From NCBI RefSeq assembly GCF_047495875.1, contig NC_092459.1, positions 21,685,795-21,749,794 of the forward strand: 64,000 nt of DNA. Reading direction: 5' to 3'. Under the pieces are notes generated by a model. The model was not told the origin of the DNA, ran no database searches, and was given only the letters and a program-made list of their open reading frames with translations. This stretch comes from Pithys albifrons albifrons (Eukaryota > Chordata > Aves > Passeriformes > Thamnophilidae). The position numbers and the translations under genes were made by a program. This document shows positions 33,558 through 45,084 of the stretch, piece after piece (within the stretch, counting starts at the first letter, position 1; every line of letters starts with the position of its first letter).

Positions 33558-34895
33558 CTGCAAGACAGAAGGCAAACATCAGCAGAAGTAATTTTCAAAA
33601 TAGTATGTAAGGTCACTTTGTTGTCTGGAAATGAGAAAGAAATCTAAACCCAGTTTTTCATTCTTATGATTTGGAAATGTCAGTATAAAATACTTGCCCC
33701 AAACTCAGGAAAGAAATGTGTTTTATGTATCAACTACATATCCTTGAAGTTTATGTAGTACATTGTACTTTAATATTGAGAAGGGAAGCTGTTCAGTCAA
33801 GCTTATTGACATCAAACATTGTTAACAATCTGAAGGCAGAACACAAATTGAACTATAATGATACCGAGTTGTCTTTTGTTTTATCTACTCTTTGGCAAAT
33901 TCCTGTTCTTCACAGATTTCAATTCTTTTCCTAATTCTTTCTAGAGGGTTAATTCGGTTCTCTCTGCAAATCAGTTTGAAACCTCCTGAAATTTGGTAAG
34001 AAGGAAAAGGGAGAAAAAAGCATCACAAACTTCTGTTTCCTTATAGTCCTGACCAGTTGGTGGGTCATAAGGAAAATTTATTTTTATTAATAATATTATT
34101 ATACTTTTGTTTTGATGGTGATAGTGTATGTGTTCTGTTATGCAGGGCAGTAATCCAATTATCCTTTCGGATAAACTTGCAACTTGCACTATAGGAAAAT
34201 GAACCATTGCTTAAGAGGTAAAGGGAAGAGAAGTCAAATTTACAAAGAAGTTGCCTACATTTCAGAATGTGGAATTCTTGATTAACAAATTATAGAATTA
34301 TTTGTCTGGTTGAACATAAAAATACCACCTAGAACTAAAATAACTAGTGAACAACTGCTAGAAAAATGTAGATATATCTGTGGTGTATCTTTACTACTTC
34401 AGAATTGTATCAAAATATATTTATAATTCTTGTATAATTCTGTAGCATGTGCAGTACACAGTAGCTTTGGGGATTTTCTTCTCTGGGTAGTTAGGGAAAG
34501 AGTTTATGCCTAAAGAATCAGGAGCCGTTTCACTGACAAGTTGGATCTCTGAAACAGGTTTTTTTGCAAGGAGTTGTGGTTTGATCTCTGAATGTTATCT
34601 CATTTCTTGGAAGAAAAATCAGCTGTCTCTCTGATTAGTTCCACAATTACACACTTTCTTATACCCCAGCTTTGGCGACTTTTTTCCCTCCAGTTTTAAC
34701 TTCTCTTGTTTTACTTTAACTAACCTTTGTCAAATGATAAAATACTTCATTTGGAGTCACCACTGTTTCTATCTGTTAGTTTTGAACTTTTTTAATAGTC
34801 AGAGTTTATTAAATCAAGATTATCACTGTTTATCTCATAGACAAATTCAGTGCCAATAAAAATAGGAAGACTGAAAAACATAAAAACATTCCTAC
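33558..34895 (-). other. ANGPT2: ANGPT2 intron 8
   Basis: AT-rich intron with consensus ends on the minus strand (donor GTAGGA next to exon 8, acceptor TTGCAG next to exon 9). No other feature recognised. Confidence 0.85.
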
Positions 34896-35026
34896 CTCCT
34901 GTTAGCATTTGCGAACATTTGCAAATACATTTGTCATTGTCTGCATCCTTTGTGCTAAAATCATTTCCTGGTTGGCTTATACTACTTATTTTGCCCGCTG
35001 TCCCAGTAAGTCCTTTAAGGTAAATC
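34896..35026 (-). CDS. ANGPT2: ANGPT2 exon 8 (calcium-binding loop)
   Basis: This 131-base exon reads IYLKGLTGTAGKISSISQ, then GNDFSTKDADNDKCICKC and SQMLTG. The DxDNDKCxCKC loop is the calcium site and Cys pair of the angiopoietin fibrinogen-like domain. Human ANGPT2 has DGDNDKCICKC here, so only one residue differs. The acceptor is CTTCTACAG and the donor GGAG|GTAGG. The phase fits exons 7 and 9. Confidence 0.97.
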
Positions 35027-36224
35027 CTGTAGAAGTGAGAAATGGAAAAACAATTATTACATGGAAGTTGATGGTAGCTGATCTGCAAAATAATGATGGA
35101 ATAGTTTGTAATAAATATCCTGTTCAAACAGTTAAGTTCTCTTCTGGCCAATGTACTGTTGTAAGCTGTTTTTCAGCACAATGTTTTCATATGAACAGAA
35201 ATGGCCAGCACAATATCCTAATGAACAGCCTCCACATTTACAGAGATGATTGTTCATGTCATATTAGAAGCAAATTAGAGAAAATGGATAATAACTCCTG
35301 GACTTTTTCATATAGATCATGTATTTCTTAATAATGAAAGTACTTTGTTTGTTGTACTTTCATGCAACATTAATGCAATTATTTTTTTATTAAGTTTAAA
35401 ACAAAAATTTTGATTCCTATTTTGCTGTTAGCATAAGTACTTTAGCATTACAACTCTGCATATATGAGAGACAAAAGCAGTACCTGGAGTATTAATTACA
35501 AGCTATTACCTGATATTTTAGATGTTTCTCAATATTTCCCTTTCCACTTTCCTAATTACTCTTCACATCCCTCATAGATTTATTAGCATTAAATGATCAC
35601 AGGTATTTAAGTTTCCTTCAATTCCCTGGGAAGGTAAGCTTTCAGTGAGGCTGCTTTTGTGTTGGGATCTGCTTACATAGGTGCTGATGCAGTGTCAGTG
35701 GGAGAGACACAGGACACCAAACTGGACAGGGCAATTACATGGCTATCAAGGCCTTGAACCCTCTGCTCTCACAGTATCTCTTTGGTGATTGGATTTTGGT
35801 ATCAAATACCTCATGCTTCTCATAGGCATTCTGTTTAAGGAGGAGATCTGACTCTCTGAGGAGAATTAACTTGTCCTAGGATCAGTCTTCATCTTACACG
35901 TAATTCTCTGGTTATGATAGTTGTCTTTGGTAGTTTAACAGAATATTTTAACCCATTTTATATGCCTTATTTGAAAACAATGAGTGAACAAATTTTACTC
36001 ATTTAGGTTTCAAAAGATCAGCTCATTACAGATTTTCTCAAAAATGTCTTTCAAAAAATTATTCAATTTTTTTCTTAAGGTGAGTGCAAAATTATGCAAA
36101 CCAGTTTATAACATAGATGACATTAAAAGTTCCAAGTATAATGTATGCAGCTTGGCTTGATCTTCAAATATTATTTGAAGTCTCATGTAAGCATAGTATT
36201 TTATTAATTTTTAGAGTACAGCTT

Positions 36225-36425
36225 AGTATATCAGAAGATGACAGGCAATGGATGGAAACTGAAATGAAAGGTTCTGACTGGATTCAGGAAAACCTTTTTA
36301 CCATGAGGACAAACAAGCAGGTTGTGCAGTCTTCACCTTTGGAGGTTATCAAGACACAACTGAAAAGCCTGGAGCAACCTGATTTGACTTGTTAACTTTG
36401 AGGTCAGAAAGTTTGATTCAAAGTC
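36225..36425 (+). mobile_element. CR1 3' fragment, forward orientation
   Basis: It contains AACCTTTTTACCATGAGGAC, GTTGTGCAGTCTTCACCTTT, GGAGGTTATCAAGACACAAC and GAGCAACCTGATTTGAC. These correspond to the CR1 3' phrases on vectored 'gaggttttcaagaccc...gagcaacctgatctgac'. Diverged, so an older copy. The 92-codon frame through it is derived from the element. Confidence 0.72.
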
Positions 36426-36530
36426 CATTCTGATCTCAGGGTTTTTTATATGAAGAAATTCAGTTTAATGGCCCAACTCATAATCTTTCCAGCATTTGGA
36501 ATGTGTTAATCTTATTTATGTAATAGATAA

Positions 36531-36682
36531 CAGAATCATGGAATGGTTTGGGCTGGAAGGGACCTTAAAGATCATCTAGTTCCAACTCCCCTGCCATAGG
36601 CAGGGACACCTTTCACTAAAACAGACTGCCCAAAGCCCCATCCATCCTGGGTTTGAGCACTGCCATGGATAGGGCATGGAAG
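36531..36682 (-). mobile_element. CR1 3' end fragment, reverse orientation
   Basis: On + it reads CAGAATCATGGAATGGTTTG, GGCTGGAAGGGACCTTAAAG and ATCATCTAGTTCCAACTCCC, then CCATAGGCAGGGACACCTTT. This is the reverse complement of a CR1 3' end and is well preserved, so relatively young. Confidence 0.9.
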
Positions 36683-37009
36683 ATACTCTTAATTGAATAC
36701 CTTCTTTAGGTTTTTTTTCTTTTTCATAATGTTAAGTATATTCTTTAAACGGCTCCATTTTATGATGTGTTCCATGTTTGTGTATTATAGTAAAGTTTCT
36801 TTTACCATCTTAGTTTTCGCTAATTATTTTTTAATATTGTCAATGGACACGGGTAATGACCCATTTTGCAAAGGTTGCCTTTCTAAGTATTTTAAAGCAT
36901 TACTTTAAAAAAAATCTCTGCTGTAGATTCTGACTGTTTCCAGATGAGAAAATATTTACTTTGGAGCTGAGACAACTGTATACTACCAAGGCATTAAGAT
37001 CTAACATGT

Positions 37010-37027
37010 GGGGGGGGGGGGGGGGGG
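37010..37027 (+). repeat. Poly-G run of 18
   Basis: Eighteen consecutive G, followed shortly by another G6 run (AAGAGAGGGGGGTGTG). A strong G-quadruplex candidate on + inside ANGPT2 intron 7. The exact length is prone to sequencing error. Confidence 0.9.
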
Positions 37028-37346
37028 AAGAGAGGGGGGTGTGTCAGATGCTGATAGTTTGAGGTTGCTTTGCTTGCATATAAGACTCGATTTGAAATAA
37101 CAGCATCAGTTTTCTCAGGTGTCAGATTAACTTTATTTACAACAAATAAGTGGCAGAAGTCTTGGAGAAATTAATCTAAATGTAGGCAATTTTTCTGTCC
37201 AGTCACCTAAAGCTCCGTGAATCTGTAAGAGTCTTAAAAAAACACTTCATGGACCATGTAGTAGGAAAGCATCTGTTATACTGTTATACTGCATTTACAG
37301 AGAGCCTGGAGAATGAACTATGAACTGCCCATATATTTCAGCCGTG

Positions 37347-37425
37347 GATGATACTATTTCAAAATATATAACACTATGATACTATTTAAAGTATATAATG
37401 CTATGATAATATTTATATAAAAAGT
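37347..37425 (+). repeat. Short AT-rich tandem repeat, about 2-3 units
   Basis: Units of about 27-30 bases built on TGATACTATTT..A..TATATAA..CTA are repeated imperfectly (near 37350, 37377 and 37403). Confidence 0.6.
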
Positions 37426-38073
37426 ATTTATTTAAAATTTGTATTTTTTATTTTAACCAAGAAGTAAGAAGAAATTGTGAGGCTTCACATTTTACAGGAT
37501 GATGGGAGCATAAATAATAGGTCCACTGAAATCGGGTGTTTAACAAGTTTGGTGGTGGCTGAAATGCACATTTCCTTCATTTTCACAGGTAGGAAAGTTA
37601 TTCTCTGAGAATCTTAGCCAGTGGGTCATGGAAGCATAAGACCACATTATCTCAATGTGCTATTCATGACAATAGAACAGTTTGTACTAGCCACTGACTT
37701 AAGTGGAAAATCCATTCAGTATTATTCATCTTAGTCATCCACCTTCCAGAAATGTATTTATTGCAGGGAATCTGAATTTGATAGCAACTGCAGACAGGTT
37801 CCTATTGTTCTGATGACTGTGCACTGCCATCTACTATACTGGCACATGTATCCTATCTTATTTCATACCATCTCTTCACCCAGGAAGGTCCACCACCAAT
37901 AAAATACACATTTTCTCCTTTTTTAGGCAATAGATGAAAAATGGAGCAAACTTTATTTTCTGAGTGAAATGAAAAATACTCACAATTTGTATAAAATAAG
38001 GTCATGCATCTACACAAGTTAGAGTGATTACTATCAGAGCTTTTTTTTATTCAAGTCTGATTTTCCTGCTTAC

Positions 38074-38240
38074 CTGTATTTAAGTTCTTCACTTGCTAGA
38101 GAGAAGTGGTCATACAATGAATATGCCTCATTTCCTTCCCAGTCTTTCAGGTGTATTTTAAGAACGTAACGCTTCTGATTAGTCAGTTGAGAAACAAACT
38201 CATTTCCCAGCCAGTACTCCCCAGCAGGATCACCAAATCC
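38074..38240 (-). CDS. ANGPT2: ANGPT2 exon 7 (fibrinogen-like domain)
   Basis: This 167-base exon reads GFGDPAGEYWLGNEFVSQLT, then RYVLKIHLKDWEGNEAYSLY and ends SEELKYR. Human ANGPT2 reads GFGNPSGEYWLGNEFVSQLT at the same place. It forms the central beta-sheet part of the fibrinogen-like domain. The acceptor is GCATTCCAG and the donor TACAG|GTAAGC. No break is seen. Confidence 0.97.
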
Positions 38241-38749
38241 CTGGAATGCAAGTTGTATATTTTGAACTATATATTATATTATAGCTTTGTTTTGTTTATG
38301 TTTTTTTAATCTTGAGTTTGTTTGTTTTATCAGTTTTTAATAGTTTACAGTGTCTGTAAGGGTTATTGGTCTGTATTATTTCAAAAAGTTAATTTCAGCA
38401 AGGACAAGCTCAGGAATCTGAATCAGTCAATCAGTATTACTTGGTAAATGTGGAGCAGTTTCGACTGTTGCCACTGGAAACACAAATATAAATAACTCAA
38501 AAAATGAAGACATATGATGGAACAGTTGATTAAAGAAAAGTAAGGTTTCTCTTTAAAAACAAACATCACACTTGCAAGTCTGCTTAGACAAACAACTTAC
38601 ACTACTCTGGGATTTTCGAAATGAGCATCTAAGGACATAGACAACTTTTTAAAGTGGCTTACATTCTAAGGATGCTATTAATGTGACTTTAGTGTATTAG
38701 ATTTCAGATAATAATAACTAATATTAAGGCTTCAGAAAACATTGCTTAC
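38241..38749 (-). other. ANGPT2: ANGPT2 intron 6
   Basis: Short AT-rich intron with consensus ends. No other feature seen. Confidence 0.85.
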
Positions 38750-38851
38750 CATCTTGTACTCTTTCCATGTCCGGTGAAAGTCCACACTGCCATCTTCACG
38801 TCTCTGAATAACTGTCCAACCTCCTCCACCACTTTCCATGTCACAGTAGGC
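38750..38851 (-). CDS. ANGPT2: ANGPT2 exon 6 (fibrinogen-like domain signature)
   Basis: This 102-base phase-0 exon reads [20 protein letters not shown], then [14 protein letters not shown]. The YCDM..GGGGWT.IQRR text is the fibrinogen-domain core shared by angiopoietins. Human ANGPT2 differs mainly in AGGGGWTII and FQRTWKEYKV. The acceptor on minus is TACTCTGGTAG and the donor GTAAGC. Confidence 0.97.
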
Positions 38852-40686
38852 CTACCAGAGTAAACATGTAATAGCCTAAGTGCATGCAGTTATGGCAAAA
38901 CAAAACCAGAAGGCATGTACTTTGCCTAATTCTGTATAGAGCCAAGTTGTGTGCAACATACGTGTTAATCTAAAAATGCAGGTTTCCATAGCTTTCATAC
39001 AAATCAGTTGTGGTTGTCCACCAAATAAATGTGATTCATCTGTGCATATTATGTGCAACAGAATACAAATGACACCTTAAAAATAGCTGGTAGCTGCTGT
39101 TAAGGGAAGACTAAAAAAAGGAATGTAATTTCTGATTCTATACTTCCCTCTTGCACTGGTATTTTTCTGAGTTTCCTCATGAAATATTTTTTTCTAGAAG
39201 TTGTTTTCACTTCTCTATCTTTTTTTATGAGAGATCTGTTCAAATTTCCCAAGGCTCATCAGAGTATAGATGCTGCTAAATTCATGCAGTGAGCAAACTG
39301 AAATATATTTTTATTTCCACAGTCACTTTTCAATGCCTTTGCAAATGGTCTGACCCCAAAGTTAACAATTATTAGCTGAAAGTTAAATCTCAAAGCCATG
39401 TTATTATACCGATTGCAATGAATATCTTATATTCTTAGACAAAAAAGTAACAACTATAAGATGTTCCCAAATATTCACACATCACCTTTGATTTTACCAA
39501 GTTACTGCTAGAACTTTGAAAGGACTGACATAGGCAGTTCACTGAACTCAGTTTTAGATTTCCCAATAAATGCATTCCTGGCACAGTAAAATCCAAGTTT
39601 ACAAGTGGCTTGCTAGTCAATCTCCTTCTCGATTGAATCACTGCAGTGTCAGAGATGAAAGATATTACTGAAGGTGCCAATATACTGGGGATATGCTGAT
39701 GGTAAAAAAGTCTTCTGAAAATTAGCGTGAATTTTAGGGTGATGTTTGGGAGAAATAGGGATCAAATTAACAACAAGAGTTTGTGAATATGTGATATCTA
39801 GTAAAATTTTTCTTGAGAAATCATTTTAAACTGTTGCATCTAATTCTGCTTTTCTGAAACTGACAGAACTGACTAGACATGTGAAGTCACTGGAGCTAAG
39901 ATGGTGCAACTCAGTACAATGAAAGTCAAAATCAAGTCAGTATCTGTTTAAATTGCCTGTTAGTACCAATACTATCTTTAAGAAAAATACTAAATTGCTT
40001 GTACAAGTATTCCTGTTTGGAAAGTTCACAGTTAATGCTCTCTCATTTGTAAGTTTGTTTTTTACCACTTTCTGCCAAAATACTAAAGTTCTGAGTCTTC
40101 TTCAGAATTATTTCACATATTTCAAAAATTTTTATATTCTAGTTTGTGATTAAACCAGATTAATGTCTGTATTTGAGATCTTTCATCCTTTAAGTGAAGT
40201 TGCATCTTCCCATTTACAGTAGCGGAGCCAAGATTTGACTTCTTACACTTTGATAGGATACCTCATCTGTACCGAGTAATTAAATAGATTTTAAAAACCC
40301 TAGCCAAGCATTTCTTTATGAATTTGCATGTTTCCTTCCTTGTTTAAAAATTCTCTCAGCAGTCTTACTTCTTACCTAACTTATTACTGCTACTTGTCAT
40401 AATGTGCCTATAGATGTCCTAAATCATAACTGAATGGCACTGATGCTGTGTGGCTCTCTTCTATGGGAGGCTGTCTCATCAGTGTTAGCAGTTAGCAGAT
40501 TTGAGCTCTTTGAACTGTAAGAAATCTTGAAAATTCATTGAAAAAGTCTGACTTCAGAGAAGCCAGAGTTTCTTTCTGTCCTGTGGCAGTGTTACGTGTG
40601 TCATTTTAGGAAGTAAAGTGTACTCCTTACTAACTTTTCAATGGAGTTGGCTCTTTTTAGGTATGTGTATTGTGCATATTTTACAC

Positions 40687-40753
<67 letters not shown>

Positions 40754-40793
40754 CATACATACATACATACATACATACATACATACATACATA
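40687..40793 (+). repeat. Compound tetranucleotide microsatellite (ATAG)n(ATAC)n
   Basis: About 16 units of ATAG (GATA type) change abruptly into about 10 units of ATAC (CATA type), with almost no interruptions. The minus strand translates as repeated YLSI and MYVC motifs; this is not a gene. The unbroken length suggests high polymorphism. Confidence 0.97.
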
Positions 40794-42831
40794 ATATAAA
40801 TATGTTTATATAAACCACACTGGGTATTTACAGTTCAAGCAGTGTCATACATTCAAAAGCATAAGAGTTTAGAAGGGAAAAAAAGCCCTTACAGCTGCAA
40901 ATATCAAATATATTAGTGTTTCAATAGGCTGTAGCACATTAAAAATCCAAAAGTATGTTTTAAGCTTGTCTCTAGACTCTGTTCAACATCAGAGAATAGT
41001 GAGACATTCAATTTGAGATTTTTAGGAAAGATAAAATGAACAAGAGTTGGATTAGGGATCACTTCTTAAAGTATATCATGTGAATGGAATTTAATTGAAA
41101 GCAGCCACTCTAATTTGTACTGGCGTATGCAATTCCTTACACCTCAAAGCCTGGTTTTTCTTTTTTTTTACTAGATCTGTATTTAATGACCCCTAAAAAA
41201 TTGGTAATAGTATATAAATTAGATCTAGTTAAAATAAAAGTTGCCTTGAAAAGGAAATGCAGAAGATAAGAAGTTATTGTAAGAGGTGATCAGTCTGTTT
41301 CAGAAAGCTAACTCATGAATGTCATGTATACGTGAAAACTATTTTCCACAGGGGGCTATGCAGAAGGATACTAGGAATGGGCTAAACAGACACAGATACT
41401 TTTATTAAGCATTGCTGCAAGTTAAAACACTGACTTAAGAGTGGTCAAACATCATTGGTTGTAAAGAAAGTTGTTGACTCTAAAGCCTCACCCCACTTGG
41501 AAGAACAGTCTAAGCAGCCAGATGGAGGACAGAACTGCAGTTTTTTAACTGTGTACAGTGGGAGGCCATGTATTAATTTCCTTGAACAGCAAGTCCAGTC
41601 TAATATTGCTACTGTAGATGTTAATTGATGGCTTTCTTCAATGTTACATTTAATTCCTTAGATGCCTATCATCTAAATTTTGATTCAATTGTCACTATTA
41701 CTTTGAAGAAATAAATGCCTTTAAATAGCACTTTATTTTTTTCTAATAAGATTAAAATATTCTCAAACAGTGAATGACTGTGAATGTCCTATATAAAATA
41801 TTCCTGTAACAGGCAGTATCCATTTAGCAAGTGAATGGTAAAACACCTAGCTTTTATAGGCACTAGATTCATTGGGATGAATGCTGGGGTCCTGCAAATT
41901 TCTTCCCAAAAGGAAAAGCAACTGACTAGGAACTGAAACATATAATAAGAAATTGGAGAAGAGATGTTCATAAAAATCTCATACAGATTTTTCTTAACGG
42001 GAACAATTTTTATAAGTTTATGTAAATTTGGGGGTCATGTCAGTCATCTCTAAGACTTTCTTTTAACACTCATTACTAGAGCAGAATTCTTCTGGCCTTT
42101 CAACCTAGCCTAGGTTTTATATTCAAAAGGAAGACATGTAACATTTGGTAAAACTAGTAGAAATAGATACCAAGATTAGACAGGCAGCAGGAGTCTTCAA
42201 ACAGATGCCAAAAAGAATAAAGATATTAACTTCTCAAGTTGCAACAAATTGGAATGGGGAATATTTAAAGTATCTTGTGAGCTGCTTCACTACTTACAGT
42301 TCCAGCAGCTGTAGCACTGTGGAAGTGTTTTCAGATCTACTTTGTGAATGGTAAGGCTCAGGCTGAGTTATCAGGATGAAGATCCACTATGGTTTTTATA
42401 CCAAAACAAGTGCAGTTCAGTGGTTTTGAATCCTGCTTTCTCTATCTCCTAAAGATGTGACTAGATAAGAACAGAAGTCTGAGTTTGTTTCTTCTTGAAA
42501 AAATAACTACACACACCTGTATAATTTAATTTAACCTACCACCAGGTAGCAGTGAAAAGACAGATGATGAGACTTCTAAGCTTCACAAAAAAACCCCCAA
42601 ACCCTCATCTTACTCCTTCTTACTGTATCAGAGAAGCTACACATATGACCTTTTCTCAATGCTTGGAGTTGGAAATAATTTGTATATGTGTATTTTAGAC
42701 ATAAGGTCCATGGCATGGGCTCCTTTTGAAATGACCAGCTAGTTTTTTGGAAGGTTATGATAAACCATTTTGTTGGCAAATTCAACCTTGCCCAAATCAA
42801 GAAAGTTCTGGTTAAAAGGCCTTGGCTCTGA

Positions 42832-43386
42832 ATGTGTATCAGTTCTGGGACAAAAATTCAGCTAAACATCAGTGGAAACAGGAAAGAGCTTAGCCACTGT
42901 TTCAGTCACTATTTAAAGACTTGGGGTAATACACTGGTAACAGTAATGTGCCTGGTTAAGACCCAGAGGTTAATTGGTTCATGTGGTTGCTGTAAACATG
43001 AAACTATTGACTTTTCATGGGTTTGCCTCTGCCATTTTAACTTGTGTCAGCAGTCTTGCTGTTTTTCCTTAGTGTTTTTAAAAGGACTTAGCTTTTGTCC
43101 TGGTGCAGAACAGGAAAGCTTGAAAATATTAATGGAATCAAATAATTATTTTCCTCTCGGCTTTCATATACAATTCCTTAGTTTTGGAATTAGTAAATTA
43201 GTAAAGTGGGATCAGTTACAGATTACACAGGAGTTGTTTATAAGCCTGTTGGGAGGTCAGAAGGTGTTACAAGAGGAAAAGATGAAAACATCAACAGCAG
43301 TGCAGCACTTTTGGCAAATAAAAAAGGTCATTCTGTTTCCTGGTCTGAGTAGCCATCCACATCATAAACAGTTGAAAATGGTGTAA
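42832..43386 (+). other. Unrecognised 184-codon open frame in ANGPT2 intron 5
   Basis: ATG at 42832, stop at 43384-43386. The translation (MCISSGTKIQLNISG..., Cys-rich middle with CGCCKHE, later LSFCPGAEQESLKI) shows no domain I recognise, no signal peptide and no clear codon bias. It is the longest unexplained frame in the window, but chance in 64 kb over six frames cannot be excluded. Confidence 0.2.
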
Positions 43387-44956
43387 CATGTTGATTATCC
43401 CTAAACCTTCACTTCCCTTGACAACCCCTCTATGCATTCATATTTGTATAAAAAATCAGCCTCAGATTAAATCTTTTTAGTCTCTTATTTTCAATGTCAG
43501 GCGGTAAGTAAAACCTTCCCTTTTTCTATCTGAAGTTGGGAGATTAAGATTTAAATTCTTTAATGTTATTAAATTACTGATTTAGCACTAATTTAATTAA
43601 ATTAGTACATTATATCTACTTTTTTTAACCTAGTCAATTACCAAAATGAGTATTTATGCTAATTATTTTATGCCTCCACGTTCAAATGTAAAGCATTTAA
43701 TATTTTAGAATGTATGAAATTTGTGATTTCACTTTTGAAAATGCAATGTTAAAGTTTATGACAGAAGTTTTCATTCTGTAATATGTCCTGCACTTGTGTC
43801 TGCTTTTAGAAAATATGCATGCTCTGTGTATTCTATTTGACAGTAAAATTAAAACCAAAGAAAAAAGCTTGAGACAAGTAAGAGATCCAAGGAATGTAAA
43901 CCTTCCTGAGATGTCTAACAATGACTACGACAATCTATTCTTTAAAGATGCAGTAACTTGCATCTCCTTTAGCTGTTAAAATTTGGCTTCATGTGTAATA
44001 AAACGCTTTATGGCATCTTATGTAACTAATGTTTTTATGAAACAGATACATTTAGACTACAATATTCCACAAGAAAACTAGCTTTGTTTTCCCCAAGAGA
44101 AGGAGACTGCGAATAATTTCTCCAGATGATATCTGCACAAAAATTGCAGGTTTTATCTATTGTATTTTATAGATCTTACCTGAACAAATTGCTTCTTTCC
44201 TTTGTAAGTGTAAAATCACAGTCTGGCTTGGGCTGGATGAAGTTCTGGCACTTCAAAGACTAGTCACTAATGAACTTCATTTATAAACCTTTGCTATCAA
44301 AACTTGGGAAAAAATGCTTTCTCTGTCAGGGTTTTACCAATTGCTTTTCCATATGAGCCTCATTTTTCTCTGTTCTTTCACATTTTCTGGGAGTTTTCCT
44401 GATGTAATAAAGGAGAGCCTTAGGAATTCCATAAAATATTTCCTTACCCAGTGCAGGCTGTGCTGATCTAATTGTTGATCTAATTGTTACACAAATATCC
44501 TTAAAACTCTGTCATGAGCATACATCCATGAGCACTCTCATAGGCCCCTGATTTTACCTCCTTTGCCTCCAGAAGGGACTTTGGAATATGAAGAAACTAA
44601 GAACTTAGAGGAGACAGGAGTCTGCTGACCATGCAGAGCAACTCTGATGGAGTTACAGATTTCATAGAATACAGCACTTTATTGCTTTAATTGTGTTAAT
44701 TATGAAGAAAAAAAGAATGAAATTTTGGCATGCAGAAGCGAACAACAAAATACTCATTTTAACTGAGCCAAGATTTCACCTCAAGGCCTTTTTTGTTCCT
44801 GTTATATACTGTGACCTAGGAGTGATGAAATGCTTATAAAAAACACTTGGTAAGTAGTAAACTTCACTATTAACTAGCTTTTAAAATAGCATGCTTGCCA
44901 GATCAAATAACTTCTAACATATAATATGCCTAGGTAGGTCTTTATAGCCATTCTAC

Positions 44957-45084
44957 CTTCTTTTCTTGTGCAGTGCTTGAAACTGTTAAAGTGTAGATTC
45001 CACTTGTTGTCAGTCCAGATTTGAAAGCTTCAGCACAGTCCTTGAAGCTGATTTGCTCCTCTTTAGCTATGAAGTTGTTCTTAG
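44957..45084 (-). CDS. ANGPT2: ANGPT2 exon 5 (start of fibrinogen-like domain)
   Basis: This 128-base exon joins exon 4 through a split Ser codon (T|CT) and reads KNNFIAKEEQISFKDCAEAF, then KSGLTTSGIYTL and ends STAQEKK. Human ANGPT2 has AKDPTVAKEEQISFRDCAEVF here. It covers the linker and the first Cys of the fibrinogen-like domain. The bird linker appears one residue shorter than the human one at the exon 4/5 join. The acceptor is ATTTTTAACAG and the donor AAG|GTAGAA. Confidence 0.96.

Larger units (their letters stand above)
35027..38073 (-). other. ANGPT2: ANGPT2 intron 7
   Basis: Contains two CR1 fragments in opposite orientation, an 18-base G run and a small tandem repeat (listed separately). 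The rest is AT-rich without recognised content. An open + frame at 34909-35331 is largely antisense to exon 8 and is not a gene. Confidence 0.8.
38852..44956 (-). other. ANGPT2: ANGPT2 intron 5
   Basis: About 6.1 kb. It contains the GATA/GTAT-type microsatellite (40687-40793) and an unrecognised 184-codon + frame (42832-43386). The rest is AT-rich with no recognised feature. Confidence 0.8.

Noticed and set aside
34909..35331. 140-codon + frame
   Set aside because: It is largely antisense to ANGPT2 exon 8 and its flanks; the minus-strand reading is clearly the conserved one.
40601..40792. 63-codon minus frame with YLSI and MYVC repeats
   Set aside because: Translation of the tetranucleotide microsatellite.
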